This document shows positions 1 through 8,453 of a DNA stretch of 27,098 nucleotides, one piece after another (within the stretch, counting starts at the first letter, position 1; each line of letters starts with the position of its first letter). This DNA is from Firmicutes bacterium UBA3941 (GTDB taxonomy: Bacteria; Bacillota; Clostridia; Caldicoprobacterales; UBA3941): the NCBI GenBank assembly GCA_002385665.1, contig DGDX01000002.1, positions 1,569 through 28,666 on the forward strand, read 5' to 3'. The notes below the pieces were generated by a model. That model searched no databases and had not been told where the DNA came from. It was given only the letters and a program-made list of their open reading frames with translations. The position numbers and the translations under genes are program-made.

Positions 1-1169
1 TCAAATTCCATTGGATATTTATCAGCTTTGGATCCGGACTTATAAAGCAAATATGATTTATTGCTAAATACCTCTCCTTCAATACACTCTGCCAATTTGA
101 TTGATTCATTAAGAAAGGTATCATTAACGACAATATAACAATTATACAGATCGTATTCTTCTAAAATATAGGGAATCTCTTTGAGGGTTTTTGCTTCAAA
201 TATGCGCTCCGTCATTTCATGGAGTTCGTCGTTATAGTGTAGAAATCTATCATGTCTATCTCTCATAACCTTTAACAGACTCCCAGGTTCCGTATTAGGT
301 TCATTATCGCAGCCGCATGAGGAATAGATTTCCATGACTTGTTCTGTATAGTTCTCTTTATTGACTTTTTGACCGTCCAGCAGCCTTTCTATGCACTGGA
401 CAATATCATAAACGAGTTTTTCAATATCTAATGCACAGGTAGTTATAGGAGGTATATTGTACCTTGTATCCCTTATTCCATCAAATCCTGTAACGATAAT
501 ATCATCGGGTACAAATATATCATTCTTATGCAGGGTATCAATTGTGGCAATTGCCATATTATCATTTGCACATATAATCGCCCTTGGCAGAGCATTGTTG
601 TCGATTAATTCCTGTACTATCTTACTTGCTGGCTCCGCCAAAAAATTTCCATAATACAGCATGGAATCATCAAATCTAATGTTGTTCTCTGAGAGAACTT
701 TCTTATAGACTTCAATTCTTTTGTCGGAGTAGTAATTATCCCTGCGCCCAGCAATCATTATAGTGTCTTCTATTTTATGAAATTCTATAACATGGCGTAC
801 AACCTTTTCGAATCCCTTTTCGAGATTTAAAATGAAATTTGCGTCGCTCTGCTTTGTGGCACCAATGGTTATAACAGGGACCGAACTTGATTTGGCTTTT
901 TTGATAATGTCATCAGAAATCCTCTGATTTCTGATGGACTCCTCATAAATTATTACAGCATCAACTATATTAAAATCTATGAGATCAAATACTGCTTCAT
1001 TGCCTTTTTCATTCTGTCTCTTTCTGTAAAAGTCCAGGTGAGAATGGTAAATAAAAAGCCTATATCCAGATTCATTGAGTATATTGTTTAAGGCATGTAC
1101 AAAATCACAATTCATTTCATTATGAAGCTGTGTTATACAAAGGGCTATTATCTTATGATTCTTATACAC
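1..1169 (-). CDS. LacI-like ligand-binding sensor protein, 3' end cut off by window edge (probable GGDEF protein)
   Basis: The leftward frame is open from a GTG at 1169 to the window edge (389 codons). AGGAGGG at 1177-1183 lies 7 bases before this GTG; an in-frame GTG directly before it (1172) is the alternative start. Residues 1 to about 270 resemble a LacI-type periplasmic-binding fold: IALCITQLHNEMN at the N-terminus, IICANDNMAIATIDTL, and VPDDIIVTGFDG are hallmarks of the sugar-binding domain of LacI/GalR proteins. There is no helix-turn-helix and no signal peptide, so it is not an ordinary LacI repressor. An SSCGC motif and a helical region follow. In Clostridia this architecture usually continues into a GGDEF diguanylate cyclase domain, which would lie beyond the edge; that part is inference. 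It starts 41 bases after the DUF1622 gene, probably in one transcript. Confidence 0.75.
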   Translation of the reverse strand, partial: MYKNHKIIALCITQLHNEMNCDFVHALNNILNESGYRLFIYHSHLDFYRKRQNEKGNEAVFDLIDFNIVDAVIIYEESIRNQRISDDIIKKAKSSSVPVITIGATKQSDANFILNLEKGFEKVVRHVIEFHKIEDTIMIAGRRDNYYSDKRIEVYKKVLSENNIRFDDSMLYYGNFLAEPASKIVQELIDNNALPRAIICANDNMAIATIDTLHKNDIFVPDDIIVTGFDGIRDTRYNIPPITTCALDIEKLVYDIVQCIERLLDGQKVNKENYTEQVMEIYSSCGCDNEPNTEPGSLLKVMRDRHDRFLHYNDELHEMTERIFEAKTLKEIPYILEEYDLYNCYIVVNDTFLNESIKLAECIEGEVFSNKSYLLYKSGSKADKYPMEF

Positions 1170-1210
1170 CACATCGCCCTCCTATCTTTACCGTCCTTGG
1201 GTTACACGGA

Positions 1211-1522
1211 TCACTCATGCCCATCATGCTGAATTTCCCAATTAATAAACAAGACCATAGCAGCCCTCAAAGCAAACAATACCCCTACAACAAAGAGTTG
1301 GTTTAATGAATGAGCCATAACGGTTTCTAAGACCTCTACAAACAACAGAAAGCTAAGTGCCATCAAGAGAGGCTTCAGCCAATGTTTTTTTGGCTTTTTC
1401 TTGGTAAACAGTATATAAACGCCCTTCAGGCCAGTAAATATAATTAAAAGAACCCCAATAACTTCAAAAAATAATACAGAGACTTGAATTAGCAATGATA
1501 GCGCTTCACGCACTGCATCCAC
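1211..1522 (-). CDS. DUF1622 family small membrane protein
   Basis: 103 residues with three predicted membrane helices (about 8-30, 45-65 and 73-92). The pattern LETVMAHSLNQLFVVGVLF followed by an Arg-containing helix and a Trp-Glu end (NWEIQHDG) is typical of DUF1622, a small integral membrane family of unknown function. The start is GTG at 1520-1522, with AAGGAAGGGG about 8 bases upstream. It is the first gene of a probable two-gene leftward unit with the LacI-like sensor. Nothing in the protein suggests an enzyme active site. The family call is fairly sure; the function is unknown. Confidence 0.75.
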   Translation of the reverse strand: MDAVREALSLLIQVSVLFFEVIGVLLIIFTGLKGVYILFTKKKPKKHWLKPLLMALSFLLFVEVLETVMAHSLNQLFVVGVLFALRAAMVLFINWEIQHDGHE

Positions 1523-2058
1523 CCTATATACCCCTTCCTTTTCTGATGCATATAAAACTATAGCTACTGGAATAGCAGCACTAGGGTTTCAACGATTTAA
1601 CCAGTTTATGCCCGACACCTGTTTTATATCCGGAACTAACCGCAAAAATAGGTCTGGGGCGTTTCTTGCATCGTCATAATACCCCTGATTTTTTAGTCTA
1701 TATAGATACTTTTACTACTATTTAGTCGATATGTCAACAAGTAAAACAAGGGAGGCTTATACAGACATCCTTTTTTTGTAAAACAAGAAGTAAAAGTTGT
1801 GAAATTTGTCAACTATGTATGAAGCTGGTAAGAAATTAAATTAATTATAACACACTTTAAGCATCTATGTAAAATATAACTTACAGATGACAGCAACACC
1901 CAACCTGTAGCATTGTGCTAGTCGAGCATGTGTCGTTAATGACTATTGTCCACTCGTTAACATCATATTATCAATAGCTCATTACCTAAGGTTATGAACC
2001 AGCACAAGAGGTTAAATTAGTTTGTTGAACAGATGGGATACATCCCCATTTGCCACCT
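1523..2058. other. Intergenic region, no gene seen; promoter-like sites for the leftward unit
   Basis: No credible coding frame. On the minus strand there is a TTATAAT with an upstream TG near 1847-1855, and a TTGACA at 1732-1737 with a weak TAAAAG at 1709-1714 (17-base spacer). TTTAGTC(T/G)ATAT occurs twice as a direct repeat, starting at 1692 and 1721, flanking the weak -10. A GGGG/CCCC stem spans about 1656-1684 and is followed on the plus strand by a run of six T, so a plus-strand terminator or small RNA cannot be excluded. Just after the L,D-transpeptidase stop a short ATGGG/CCCAT hairpin (about 2022-2051) is a weak terminator candidate. Confidence 0.35.
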
Positions 2059-3474
2059 TTAATATACTACGACGGCTACACCGCGTTGTATATGTTCAAA
2101 CAATATTTTTGCTGCCTTCGGGGGCATATTGATACACCCATGGGACCCTCTGGTTTTATATATGTCCCCACCAAATTCACTTCTCCATGAGGCATCGTGG
2201 AAACCTATACCCCGATAGAAGGGCATCCAATAATCCACCGGAGTGGAGTAATCCTCCCCGTTTAAGATAGCATTTCTTTCCTTATATTGAATCGGAAAGG
2301 TTCCAGTTGGGGTCCCGTGTCCTTTAGCAAGATTCCCCGATACAATGTCAGTTTCCAGAATCAGCTTGCCATTTTTATAGAAAAATAAATGCTGGGCTTT
2401 TAAGCTGACCTCCACATATGTATCTCCTATATCATCGGGACCATATTGCTGCGCAGTCTGATAATAGGCAGGTTCCTTCTTTACCTTTTCTCCGGCAAGG
2501 ATCAATTCTATAAGCTCAGTAAACTCCAAGGGCCTATTAAGCCACCAGCCATAGTCCCCGCCTTTGACTTTTATGGTAGTGCCATAGGAGGTCTTAAAGG
2601 TACGTGTTCTGCCGAAGGTATTATAAGTTTTCCCTATATAATCCACATACTCTTTCACACCGGTTTCATCCAAAATCACATTATAATCTTCAGATATAGA
2701 AAGCCATTCACTTATTAGTGTTCCGTCTAAAATCTCAGTATCCTCACCAAATTCGTAGACTATTTCTGCTCCTGCAATTTTATTTAATTCATTTACTGCC
2801 CTGACCAGATTGGGGGAATCAGAAACGATTTCAGGTCTCTTATAGCAACCGATTTCCTCCAAGGATATCATAGGCTCTAAGTTGTCAATCGCTGCTTTTA
2901 TCGACTCAAATAAAATATTATAATCTACCCAGGCCCCGGGGACTTCCGGAATTATCTCATAGCCCTTTTCCTTACTGTATTCAGAGATATAGGCATTGAC
3001 TGGCTCAACCATGTTCTCTTCCTGAAAGTAGGTTAGATTAGAAACCAAATCCCTTAAAAGGTCTTCATCATACTCTGGCACAGTTCTGATCTCCAGCTCG
3101 GGATTTTTAAATAGTGCACTTATCCACATAAAGCTATTCTGTGAATCCAGTAAATCCTCCAGGCTCCCATCAAATCTTGCATATATATTAAAATCCCTGC
3201 CATTTAATTGATCAGTCAGATCATTCCGACCTACCAGGCTCAAGGAATAGCTTTTAAATTCTTTTTGTATCACCTCTTCTGCCTGCTCTACTGTCATATT
3301 GGAGGTCTCTATACCATTGATAGTCGTATTCATATAAAAATGGGTATTATAATAAAGGCTTATGGATATGTATGATATGACTAAAAGGATGAAAATACCT
3401 GCCATTATAAACAGCAGTTTTCTTTTCCTTGTCATTATATCGGTTTTATTCTCGCTTAATAAATTATTCCCCAC
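2059..3474 (-). CDS. L,D-transpeptidase (YkuD domain) with N-terminal membrane anchor and peptidoglycan-binding-like region
   Basis: The enzyme would form 3-3 peptidoglycan crosslinks, or similar links, outside the membrane. Starting from GTG 3474 (GGGAGG 6 bases upstream; a TTG at 3504 would place the ribosome site inside the gene) it has 471 residues. A basic N-terminus MTRKRK and one membrane helix (about residues 20-42) anchor it. A long middle region of the kind found before clostridial YkuD domains (PG_binding_4-like) follows. The C-terminal YkuD domain shows HGTPTGTFPI, then His426 (GFHDASW), and the catalytic SHGCIN motif with His445 and Cys447. It lies downstream of the CapA-like gene on the same strand with a 121-base gap, so co-transcription is likely. 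The catalytic residues are all present. Confidence in function is high; its substrate position in the wall is not known. Confidence 0.92.
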   Translation of the reverse strand: MGNNLLSENKTDIMTRKRKLLFIMAGIFILLVISYISISLYYNTHFYMNTTINGIETSNMTVEQAEEVIQKEFKSYSLSLVGRNDLTDQLNGRDFNIYARFDGSLEDLLDSQNSFMWISALFKNPELEIRTVPEYDEDLLRDLVSNLTYFQEENMVEPVNAYISEYSKEKGYEIIPEVPGAWVDYNILFESIKAAIDNLEPMISLEEIGCYKRPEIVSDSPNLVRAVNELNKIAGAEIVYEFGEDTEILDGTLISEWLSISEDYNVILDETGVKEYVDYIGKTYNTFGRTRTFKTSYGTTIKVKGGDYGWWLNRPLEFTELIELILAGEKVKKEPAYYQTAQQYGPDDIGDTYVEVSLKAQHLFFYKNGKLILETDIVSGNLAKGHGTPTGTFPIQYKERNAILNGEDYSTPVDYWMPFYRGIGFHDASWRSEFGGDIYKTRGSHGCINMPPKAAKILFEHIQRGVAVVVY

Positions 3475-3595
3475 ACCGGACCTCCCTTTCAACAAGCTCT
3501 GCAAGGCCTATATTGGGCTTCTGGACGATTCTTACCGGACGAGTAAGCATCTTACACCCCTGGCGCTTTTCCATTTATCTGGATATAAAAAAATA

Positions 3596-4792
3596 TCATT
3601 CAAAGGTTTCGAATATTATACCGTTTTCGTCAATCCCCACATTTATGGAGATCTCCTCTAAGAATGAATATAGCTTTTCCCTTTCTGACTGTTCCTCAAT
3701 AATTGTGGTTCTACAATTGGCCTGCCTTGCAGGAATTATCTCCAACTCTATATGTTCATTGTCATCGTCTCCATAGAAGTGTACATTTAATAGCATGGTG
3801 TCCAGGGTCTTCTTATTGAACCAGAAGTTGCCCAGGCTATATACGATAGGCTTTCCTTTGTAGTACTCCATGCCCTGAAGGCAGTGAGGGTGTGCCCCTA
3901 TAACGACATCTGCACCGGCATCGATGTATTCTTTACCGGAGCTAAGCTGTGCTACCTCCAGTTCGTAGCTATATTCGGTGCCCCAATGGACATAGGCTAT
4001 AACATAATCTGCATTTTCTCTGGCCTCTTCTATAACTTGGACAAATAGATCCGTATCATAACATCTCAATATACCGGGTGAATTCTCCGTAGCCTGAGGT
4101 GTTAACCTATACTTCTCAGCTCTTGAAGCCCCAACATAGGCAATAATTTTGCCCTGAACCTCAAGATATACAGGAGACATTGCCTCGTTAAGGTCATGGC
4201 CGGCGCCAAAATAAAAAATGCCGGCTTGATTCAATGTAGCCATAGTATCTATAAGGGATTGTTTGCCATAATCATATGAGTGATTATTAGCAAGGCTTAC
4301 GATATCAACCCCTAATTCCTTTAAGATATTCACCCTTGACGGGTGGGCCCTAAAAGTGTAGGCCTTGTTTTCCAGGGGGGCACCACCGGTGCTATATGTA
4401 AATTCATTGTTGAGGCACATGATGTCTGCATCCCGCATTATCTGTATCAGTTCAGGCGAAATACAATCGTATATGCCATTTTCGGCCTTATTGTAGTAAT
4501 CCATAGTACTCCAATTTTCATCAAAATTGATATCTCCCGCAAATGTCAATACAAAATCGTAGGGATGTAAGTCCACTTCTACTTCTTCCGGACTTTCAAT
4601 ATCAGCTTCATTATCCTCTAATGTTTCTTCAACCGGCTCCTGATCTTCTATATGATCAGTCTGTAGGGATGGTAAATCATTCCCTGGTAGTTGGTGTTGT
4701 TTTATGCAGCCTGCCAGGATCAAAGCAATTGATAAGGCTAAGCATAAACACAAGCGTCTGAATTGGCCATTTCCTGCTATATTATATTTCAT
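3596..4792 (-). CDS. CapA-family (poly-gamma-glutamate synthesis type) lipoprotein, metallophosphatase fold
   Basis: 398 residues. The N-terminus is a lipoprotein signal (LILAGC, lipidated Cys29), followed by an acidic Glu/Asp-rich linker to about residue 78. The rest is a CapA/PGA_cap domain: FAGDINFD (Asp87), CLNNEFTYS, LANNHSYDYG, YVHWGTEY, GAHPHCLQG and VYSLGNFWFN. These are the conserved metal-binding-type motifs of a calcineurin-like fold. CapA of Bacillus takes part in poly-gamma-glutamate capsule export, but many Clostridia carry stand-alone CapA proteins with no capBC. None is seen here, so the capsule role is uncertain. The neighbouring L,D-transpeptidase suggests an envelope role. 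ATG start at 4792; no strong ribosome site is visible just upstream. Confidence 0.88.
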   Translation of the reverse strand: MKYNIAGNGQFRRLCLCLALSIALILAGCIKQHQLPGNDLPSLQTDHIEDQEPVEETLEDNEADIESPEEVEVDLHPYDFVLTFAGDINFDENWSTMDYYNKAENGIYDCISPELIQIMRDADIMCLNNEFTYSTGGAPLENKAYTFRAHPSRVNILKELGVDIVSLANNHSYDYGKQSLIDTMATLNQAGIFYFGAGHDLNEAMSPVYLEVQGKIIAYVGASRAEKYRLTPQATENSPGILRCYDTDLFVQVIEEARENADYVIAYVHWGTEYSYELEVAQLSSGKEYIDAGADVVIGAHPHCLQGMEYYKGKPIVYSLGNFWFNKKTLDTMLLNVHFYGDDDNEHIELEIIPARQANCRTTIIEEQSEREKLYSFLEEISINVGIDENGIIFETFE

Positions 4793-4961
4793 CTATAGAT
4801 CCCATGCCCTTATTCTTATTTACTTCATTATACCTAAAATGCTAATTGATTCCAATATGATTTACAGATATACTGGTTTATAAAATCATACTTACCTTCT
4901 TTATGTCAATTATTATAGTATTATCTCCCAATATATATACCTGCCAGGTACTATTACAAAA

Positions 4962-5003
4962 ATCAAAAATGCCGCTGTGCTGTCCATTATACAACCCAGC
5001 GGC
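4962..5003 (-). terminator. Rho-independent terminator after the amidase gene
   Basis: A 7-bp stem GCCGCTG (4971-4977) pairs with CAGCGGC (4997-5003). On the minus strand it is followed by ATTTTTGATTTTT. It begins just after the amidase stop codon at 5009-5011. Confidence 0.8.
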
Positions 5004-5008
5004 TATTT

Positions 5009-5854
5009 TTATCCGAGAATTTTCTTTATTTCATCAAGTTTTGCCTTTGCTTCTTCATACAACTCTTTATAATTGAGTGCCGTCTCTTTACTCGTTATGA
5101 GCTCCTTGATCTTGCTCAGGGTCGCAGAGTCTGCAATCCCATCTACGACCAGCCTGTTATTCCTTTGAAACTCTTTTACAGCCGATTCAGTAGCAGGACC
5201 AAAGCTCCCATCTGCCCCATAGGGCTCCATTAAATGACCATATCCGAGATTTATAAGATCCTGCTGTAGCTTAGCCACTTCTGTACCCTTATCGCCCCTT
5301 CTTAAGGTCATATTGTCATCTTCTCCTCCCGACGCAATCATGCTTTTTGCTTCTGCTATCATCCTGGCCTTGTCAAGGGAGGTCCCCGGGCAAGTTTTTA
5401 CAACCCCTGGCCCTTCCCTGTGAAATTTAATCCCGGTATATCCAAACCGGCGTCCATAATAGTTTATTAGCTTTAGTATGCTCTCCTTCTGCTTTCCCTC
5501 AAGTTGATCATAGCCTGAAGAATTGAAAACTCCCGTGCCCGGCTTATCAAAATTCCCTACCATTTCAACGGCCAAAGCTCCGGTATTCCATCCCTTTATG
5601 CTGGCAGGTGTCAAATTGAAGGGCCTGCCGGTCACCCATTTACCGTCCGGCATTAAGGCTAAATGATGTCCTATATCCTTCCAACCCCTGGTATTTACAT
5701 GAAAGTTTCGCATACCCTGCTGTAGTTGTAGGTGATTTTTACCGTTAAAGTCTCTGTGAGTTGGCTTCCAGGTATGATGAATGTGTAGTTGCCTGAAACT
5801 ATACCTGTCCAGTATATTTAAGAGTTCTTCTGTTGATAAGATTTTATCAGCCAT
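5009..5854 (-). CDS. N-acetylmuramoyl-L-alanine amidase (Amidase_2 type) with PG_binding_1 domain
   Basis: 281 residues. Residues about 20-165 form an Amidase_2 (T7-lysozyme-like, zinc) domain: HIHHTW with the first His ligands at 26-27, DIGHHLALMPDG, ALAVEMVGNFD, and KFHREGPGVVKTCPG carrying the second His and the Cys ligand. Residues about 183-245 form a peptidoglycan-binding domain (LRRGDKGTEVAKLQQDL, DGSFGPATESAVKEFQ). A short charged helix ends the protein. It cleaves the bond between MurNAc and L-Ala of the stem peptide. There is no signal peptide, as in phage endolysins, so it may act only after cell or mother-cell lysis or leave by another route. No other phage genes are nearby. ATG start with a G-rich site (GGGGGGG) about 6 bases upstream. 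Confidence 0.9.
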   Translation of the reverse strand: MADKILSTEELLNILDRYSFRQLHIHHTWKPTHRDFNGKNHLQLQQGMRNFHVNTRGWKDIGHHLALMPDGKWVTGRPFNLTPASIKGWNTGALAVEMVGNFDKPGTGVFNSSGYDQLEGKQKESILKLINYYGRRFGYTGIKFHREGPGVVKTCPGTSLDKARMIAEAKSMIASGGEDDNMTLRRGDKGTEVAKLQQDLINLGYGHLMEPYGADGSFGPATESAVKEFQRNNRLVVDGIADSATLSKIKELITSKETALNYKELYEEAKAKLDEIKKILG

Positions 5855-5951
5855 TTCTACCCCCCCTTTTTATAGAAACCTTGCCTATATGCATTAATTT
5901 CTTACAGTATAAGCTGCTTCCTTTACCCATGGCTAGATTTTATTGTATAGC

Positions 5952-5979
5952 ATTATATCAGTATATGTTTATGCCTCAA
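5952..5979 (-). promoter_or_regulatory. Sigma-A type promoter for the amidase gene
   Basis: On the minus strand TTGAGG (5974-5979), a 16-base spacer and TATAAT (5952-5957), about 100 bases before the amidase start. The 5855-6129 gap holds no gene that I can see. A second TATAAT near 6046-6051 has a poorer -35. Confidence 0.5.
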
Positions 5980-6129
5980 TCTTCGTTCTTTATCCATTGT
6001 TGTCAATATGCAATAAATGTTCCTATGCAGTATAGGTTCATGTATATTATACCAAGGATAAATGTCTGCAGAACATAAATTGGATTTTTAATGGTGCCTC
6101 TTGATTTATCCGGGCAAATATTCGGCAGT

Positions 6130-7365
6130 CTATTTAAAATTGCCCAGCTGTTTCAGCTTTACTTGTACATCCAGATTGACCTTAACGTCAGGGTAGATTT
6201 CGTCCCATTCCTCCTTTATCTCCTCCCAATAGGCGGGTTTTTGAATACGCAATATTTTATTGAATTCAAAGACATCAGCCTTATATTCCTTTTGCATTTT
6301 TCTGATAGTCCTATTGCACTGGTCTCTTACTACTTTGGCGAATTCCTTCTCACACTTCTCAATATAGGTCTTGTCTGCCTGTTGATCACTGAGAAATTCA
6401 ATTTGCCCATCATATTCCCCCTGGATTTTTATGGATATATCAAAACTCAGTTGATCTCCTGTAATATTGGGATTTATCTTTGCTTTAGATCTGGTTATCT
6501 CCATGGTAATAAGTCCCGGTTTATCATCGGGCCTATCGCCGACAATCACACCTCCACGATATAGATTACGGATAAAGTTTATGGATTCTATGTCCATTTC
6601 ATCGGCCCAGCCTACCATCTTTGCCTTTTTAAATATCGCTCCGCCTTTTATCTTAATCTCCTCTTTATTGGCCTCTACCTTGGGCAGTACAAAGTCATGC
6701 CCGGCACGAATACAATTCATAGTTGTCCTTAAGTCGGCTTTGTGGACTATCCTGAAGCTTCTATCCGAATTCAAGAGAAGATGTTTTAGATAAGCTGCAG
6801 AATGATCTTCAATTTTTGGGTTAACATCCAATATCTTTTTCGCAGAGCCCTCTGCAATATATATGTCCACCTTTGGCCGAATCTCCCTATGCCTTAGAAA
6901 AAAGTCTGCCATTTTGTCTAGTCCGTCCCTGGCTACACTGTCGGATATGATCAATACCTGAAGGTGCCCATAGAATAGGGTCAGGCTGGTCCTGGATTCT
7001 ATCTCCCTTTCCATGCTGAGAAAGGTATCCCCGGTTTGGGTTATCTGCCAGGTCTTGGACGGACTACCGCTCTCAGACCCTCCCCCACCACCCGATGCTG
7101 CCAGGGAAGGAGACTCCTTTATTATTGGGATCTGTATGGTCATATCATAGGTGGGTTTACCAGCTGATAAATCCATCTGCTGAAACTCTGCTTGTGCTGC
7201 TCCCTCCTCTCCCTCCTTGCCACCTGCGCCTTTCCCTAAGGTAGGGGGATCAACCGCTATACCCAGAACATAGCCCCATTGTTCAATCTCCTTTTTATCC
7301 CAACATCCTGTGCATATAAGTAAGCTCATTATAATTAATATATGAATAGCTCTCTTAACTCTCAT
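6130..7365 (-). CDS. gerC: Ger(x)C family spore germination lipoprotein
   Basis: C subunit of a GerA-type germinant receptor, a lipoprotein on the outer face of the spore inner membrane. The start chosen is ATG 7365, because AAGGAGG lies 8 bases upstream and it overlaps the gerB stop as ATGA. The frame is open further upstream, but that part lies inside gerB. 411 residues: basic N-terminus, hydrophobic stretch, then ICTGCWDKKEIEQWGYVLGIAVD-like start with lipidated Cys21 followed by the Trp-Asp pair typical of GerC. Two Gly/Ser/Glu-rich low-complexity inserts fall between about residues 43 and 95. The rest matches the three-domain GerC layout, including LTLFYGHLQVLIIS and a C-terminal helical domain. 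Last gene of the ger operon. Confidence 0.93.
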   Translation of the reverse strand: MRVKRAIHILIIMSLLICTGCWDKKEIEQWGYVLGIAVDPPTLGKGAGGKEGEEGAAQAEFQQMDLSAGKPTYDMTIQIPIIKESPSLAASGGGGGSESGSPSKTWQITQTGDTFLSMEREIESRTSLTLFYGHLQVLIISDSVARDGLDKMADFFLRHREIRPKVDIYIAEGSAKKILDVNPKIEDHSAAYLKHLLLNSDRSFRIVHKADLRTTMNCIRAGHDFVLPKVEANKEEIKIKGGAIFKKAKMVGWADEMDIESINFIRNLYRGGVIVGDRPDDKPGLITMEITRSKAKINPNITGDQLSFDISIKIQGEYDGQIEFLSDQQADKTYIEKCEKEFAKVVRDQCNRTIRKMQKEYKADVFEFNKILRIQKPAYWEEIKEEWDEIYPDVKVNLDVQVKLKQLGNFK

Positions 7366-8453
7366 CTGCCTTTCCTCCTTCTCATACCCGCCCGAAGGGC
7401 CATTAATGGTATAAATATCAGGAAGACGAACGTGTCTATGTATTTTGACTTTCGATAGAATTCCAGGACATCCCAATCTTTAGATATTGCAAAGGCTACT
7501 ATGGGTAATATGATCAAATGGGCGTATATCACATATTTTTCTCCTTTGGGGGGTATGGAAAAAAACTCTGTAATGTTTCTTATAGATCCATAGGAAAATA
7601 TGACCATGGATCCAAATACCATGGCAATACAAAATGTAGCCATAAAAGATTCCAACCGGTCTAAGATACCGCTCTGAAATTCCACGGACTTTGCAAGTCC
7701 CAGAGTTGGATAAAACGTCACTCTCAGTGATTCTACACCAAATACCATTATGCATATTATAGTCAAGGCAACATAGAAAAATATGGGGATACCCAGCCCC
7801 AAGATATACGCCTTTATGGCCGGCTTTTTTTCCTGGGTATAACACATAAAATATGCGACCATGGCGTATCCGGTAAAATTGTTGAATCCCGGAATGATAG
7901 CCTTAACTACGTTTGATGTATTTCTAAATAGTATAGGTTGTATATTGCTTGGATCAATCTGGGACGCAGAAATTGTAATAAGAAACATGAGGGCAATTAT
8001 GTATAACGGAAAAAGAATATCAAGGACTGCCCCTATGGTATATACCCCCTTACTTAACAGATATATAACTACAACCACCATAAACGCGACAGTAATCACC
8101 ATAGGAGTACTTTCTAGTAAAAACACCCTGATAACCTGGGCAAAGATTCTGGCGGATAATCCGGCATAGATAATAAAGAACACCATCAGCGGTATAAGGA
8201 TTACCCTCCCTAACCATTTTCCTGCAACTGCCAGGATTATCTGAGGGGCATCCTTCTGGGGATAGGCCAACATGAGATAGATTATGGGTATGGCTGCTAT
8301 AAATACCAGTAGCCCACTTAAGGCCAAGGAAATCCATGCATCCTGTTTTGCTATGGACACAATATTATGCTGAACCATAATAATATCGACTCCCAGAACC
8401 CCAGACACGACCAAAACCATTATTTGGGAGGGAGTCAAGTACTTCATCTTCAT
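7362..8453 (-). CDS. gerB: GerB/GerKB family endospore germination permease
   Basis: B subunit of the germinant receptor, from the amino acid-polyamine-organocation superfamily and thought to hold the germinant binding site. 363 residues with about ten membrane helices throughout. The N-terminus LTPSQIMVLVVSGVLGVDI is typical of Spore_permease proteins (SxxQ followed by a glycine-rich helix). It overlaps gerA upstream and gerC downstream by four bases each (ATGA), so translation of the three subunits is probably coupled. A second in-frame ATG two codons later (MKMKY) is a possible alternative start. Which germinant it senses cannot be read from the sequence. Confidence 0.93.
   Translation of the reverse strand: MKMKYLTPSQIMVLVVSGVLGVDIIMVQHNIVSIAKQDAWISLALSGLLVFIAAIPIIYLMLAYPQKDAPQIILAVAGKWLGRVILIPLMVFFIIYAGLSARIFAQVIRVFLLESTPMVITVAFMVVVVIYLLSKGVYTIGAVLDILFPLYIIALMFLITISASQIDPSNIQPILFRNTSNVVKAIIPGFNNFTGYAMVAYFMCYTQEKKPAIKAYILGLGIPIFFYVALTIICIMVFGVESLRVTFYPTLGLAKSVEFQSGILDRLESFMATFCIAMVFGSMVIFSYGSIRNITEFFSIPPKGEKYVIYAHLIILPIVAFAISKDWDVLEFYRKSKYIDTFVFLIFIPLMALRAGMRRRKGR

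Noticed and set aside
457..654. Plus-strand open frame of 65 codons
   Set aside because: It lies fully opposite the LacI-like sensor gene and has no ribosome site; it is a shadow frame.
1610..1660. TCCGGAACTAACCGC on the plus strand looks like part of a cobalamin riboswitch core
   Set aside because: The B12-box (GCCAGGAGACC-like) and the rest of the core are missing, and no plus-strand gene follows.
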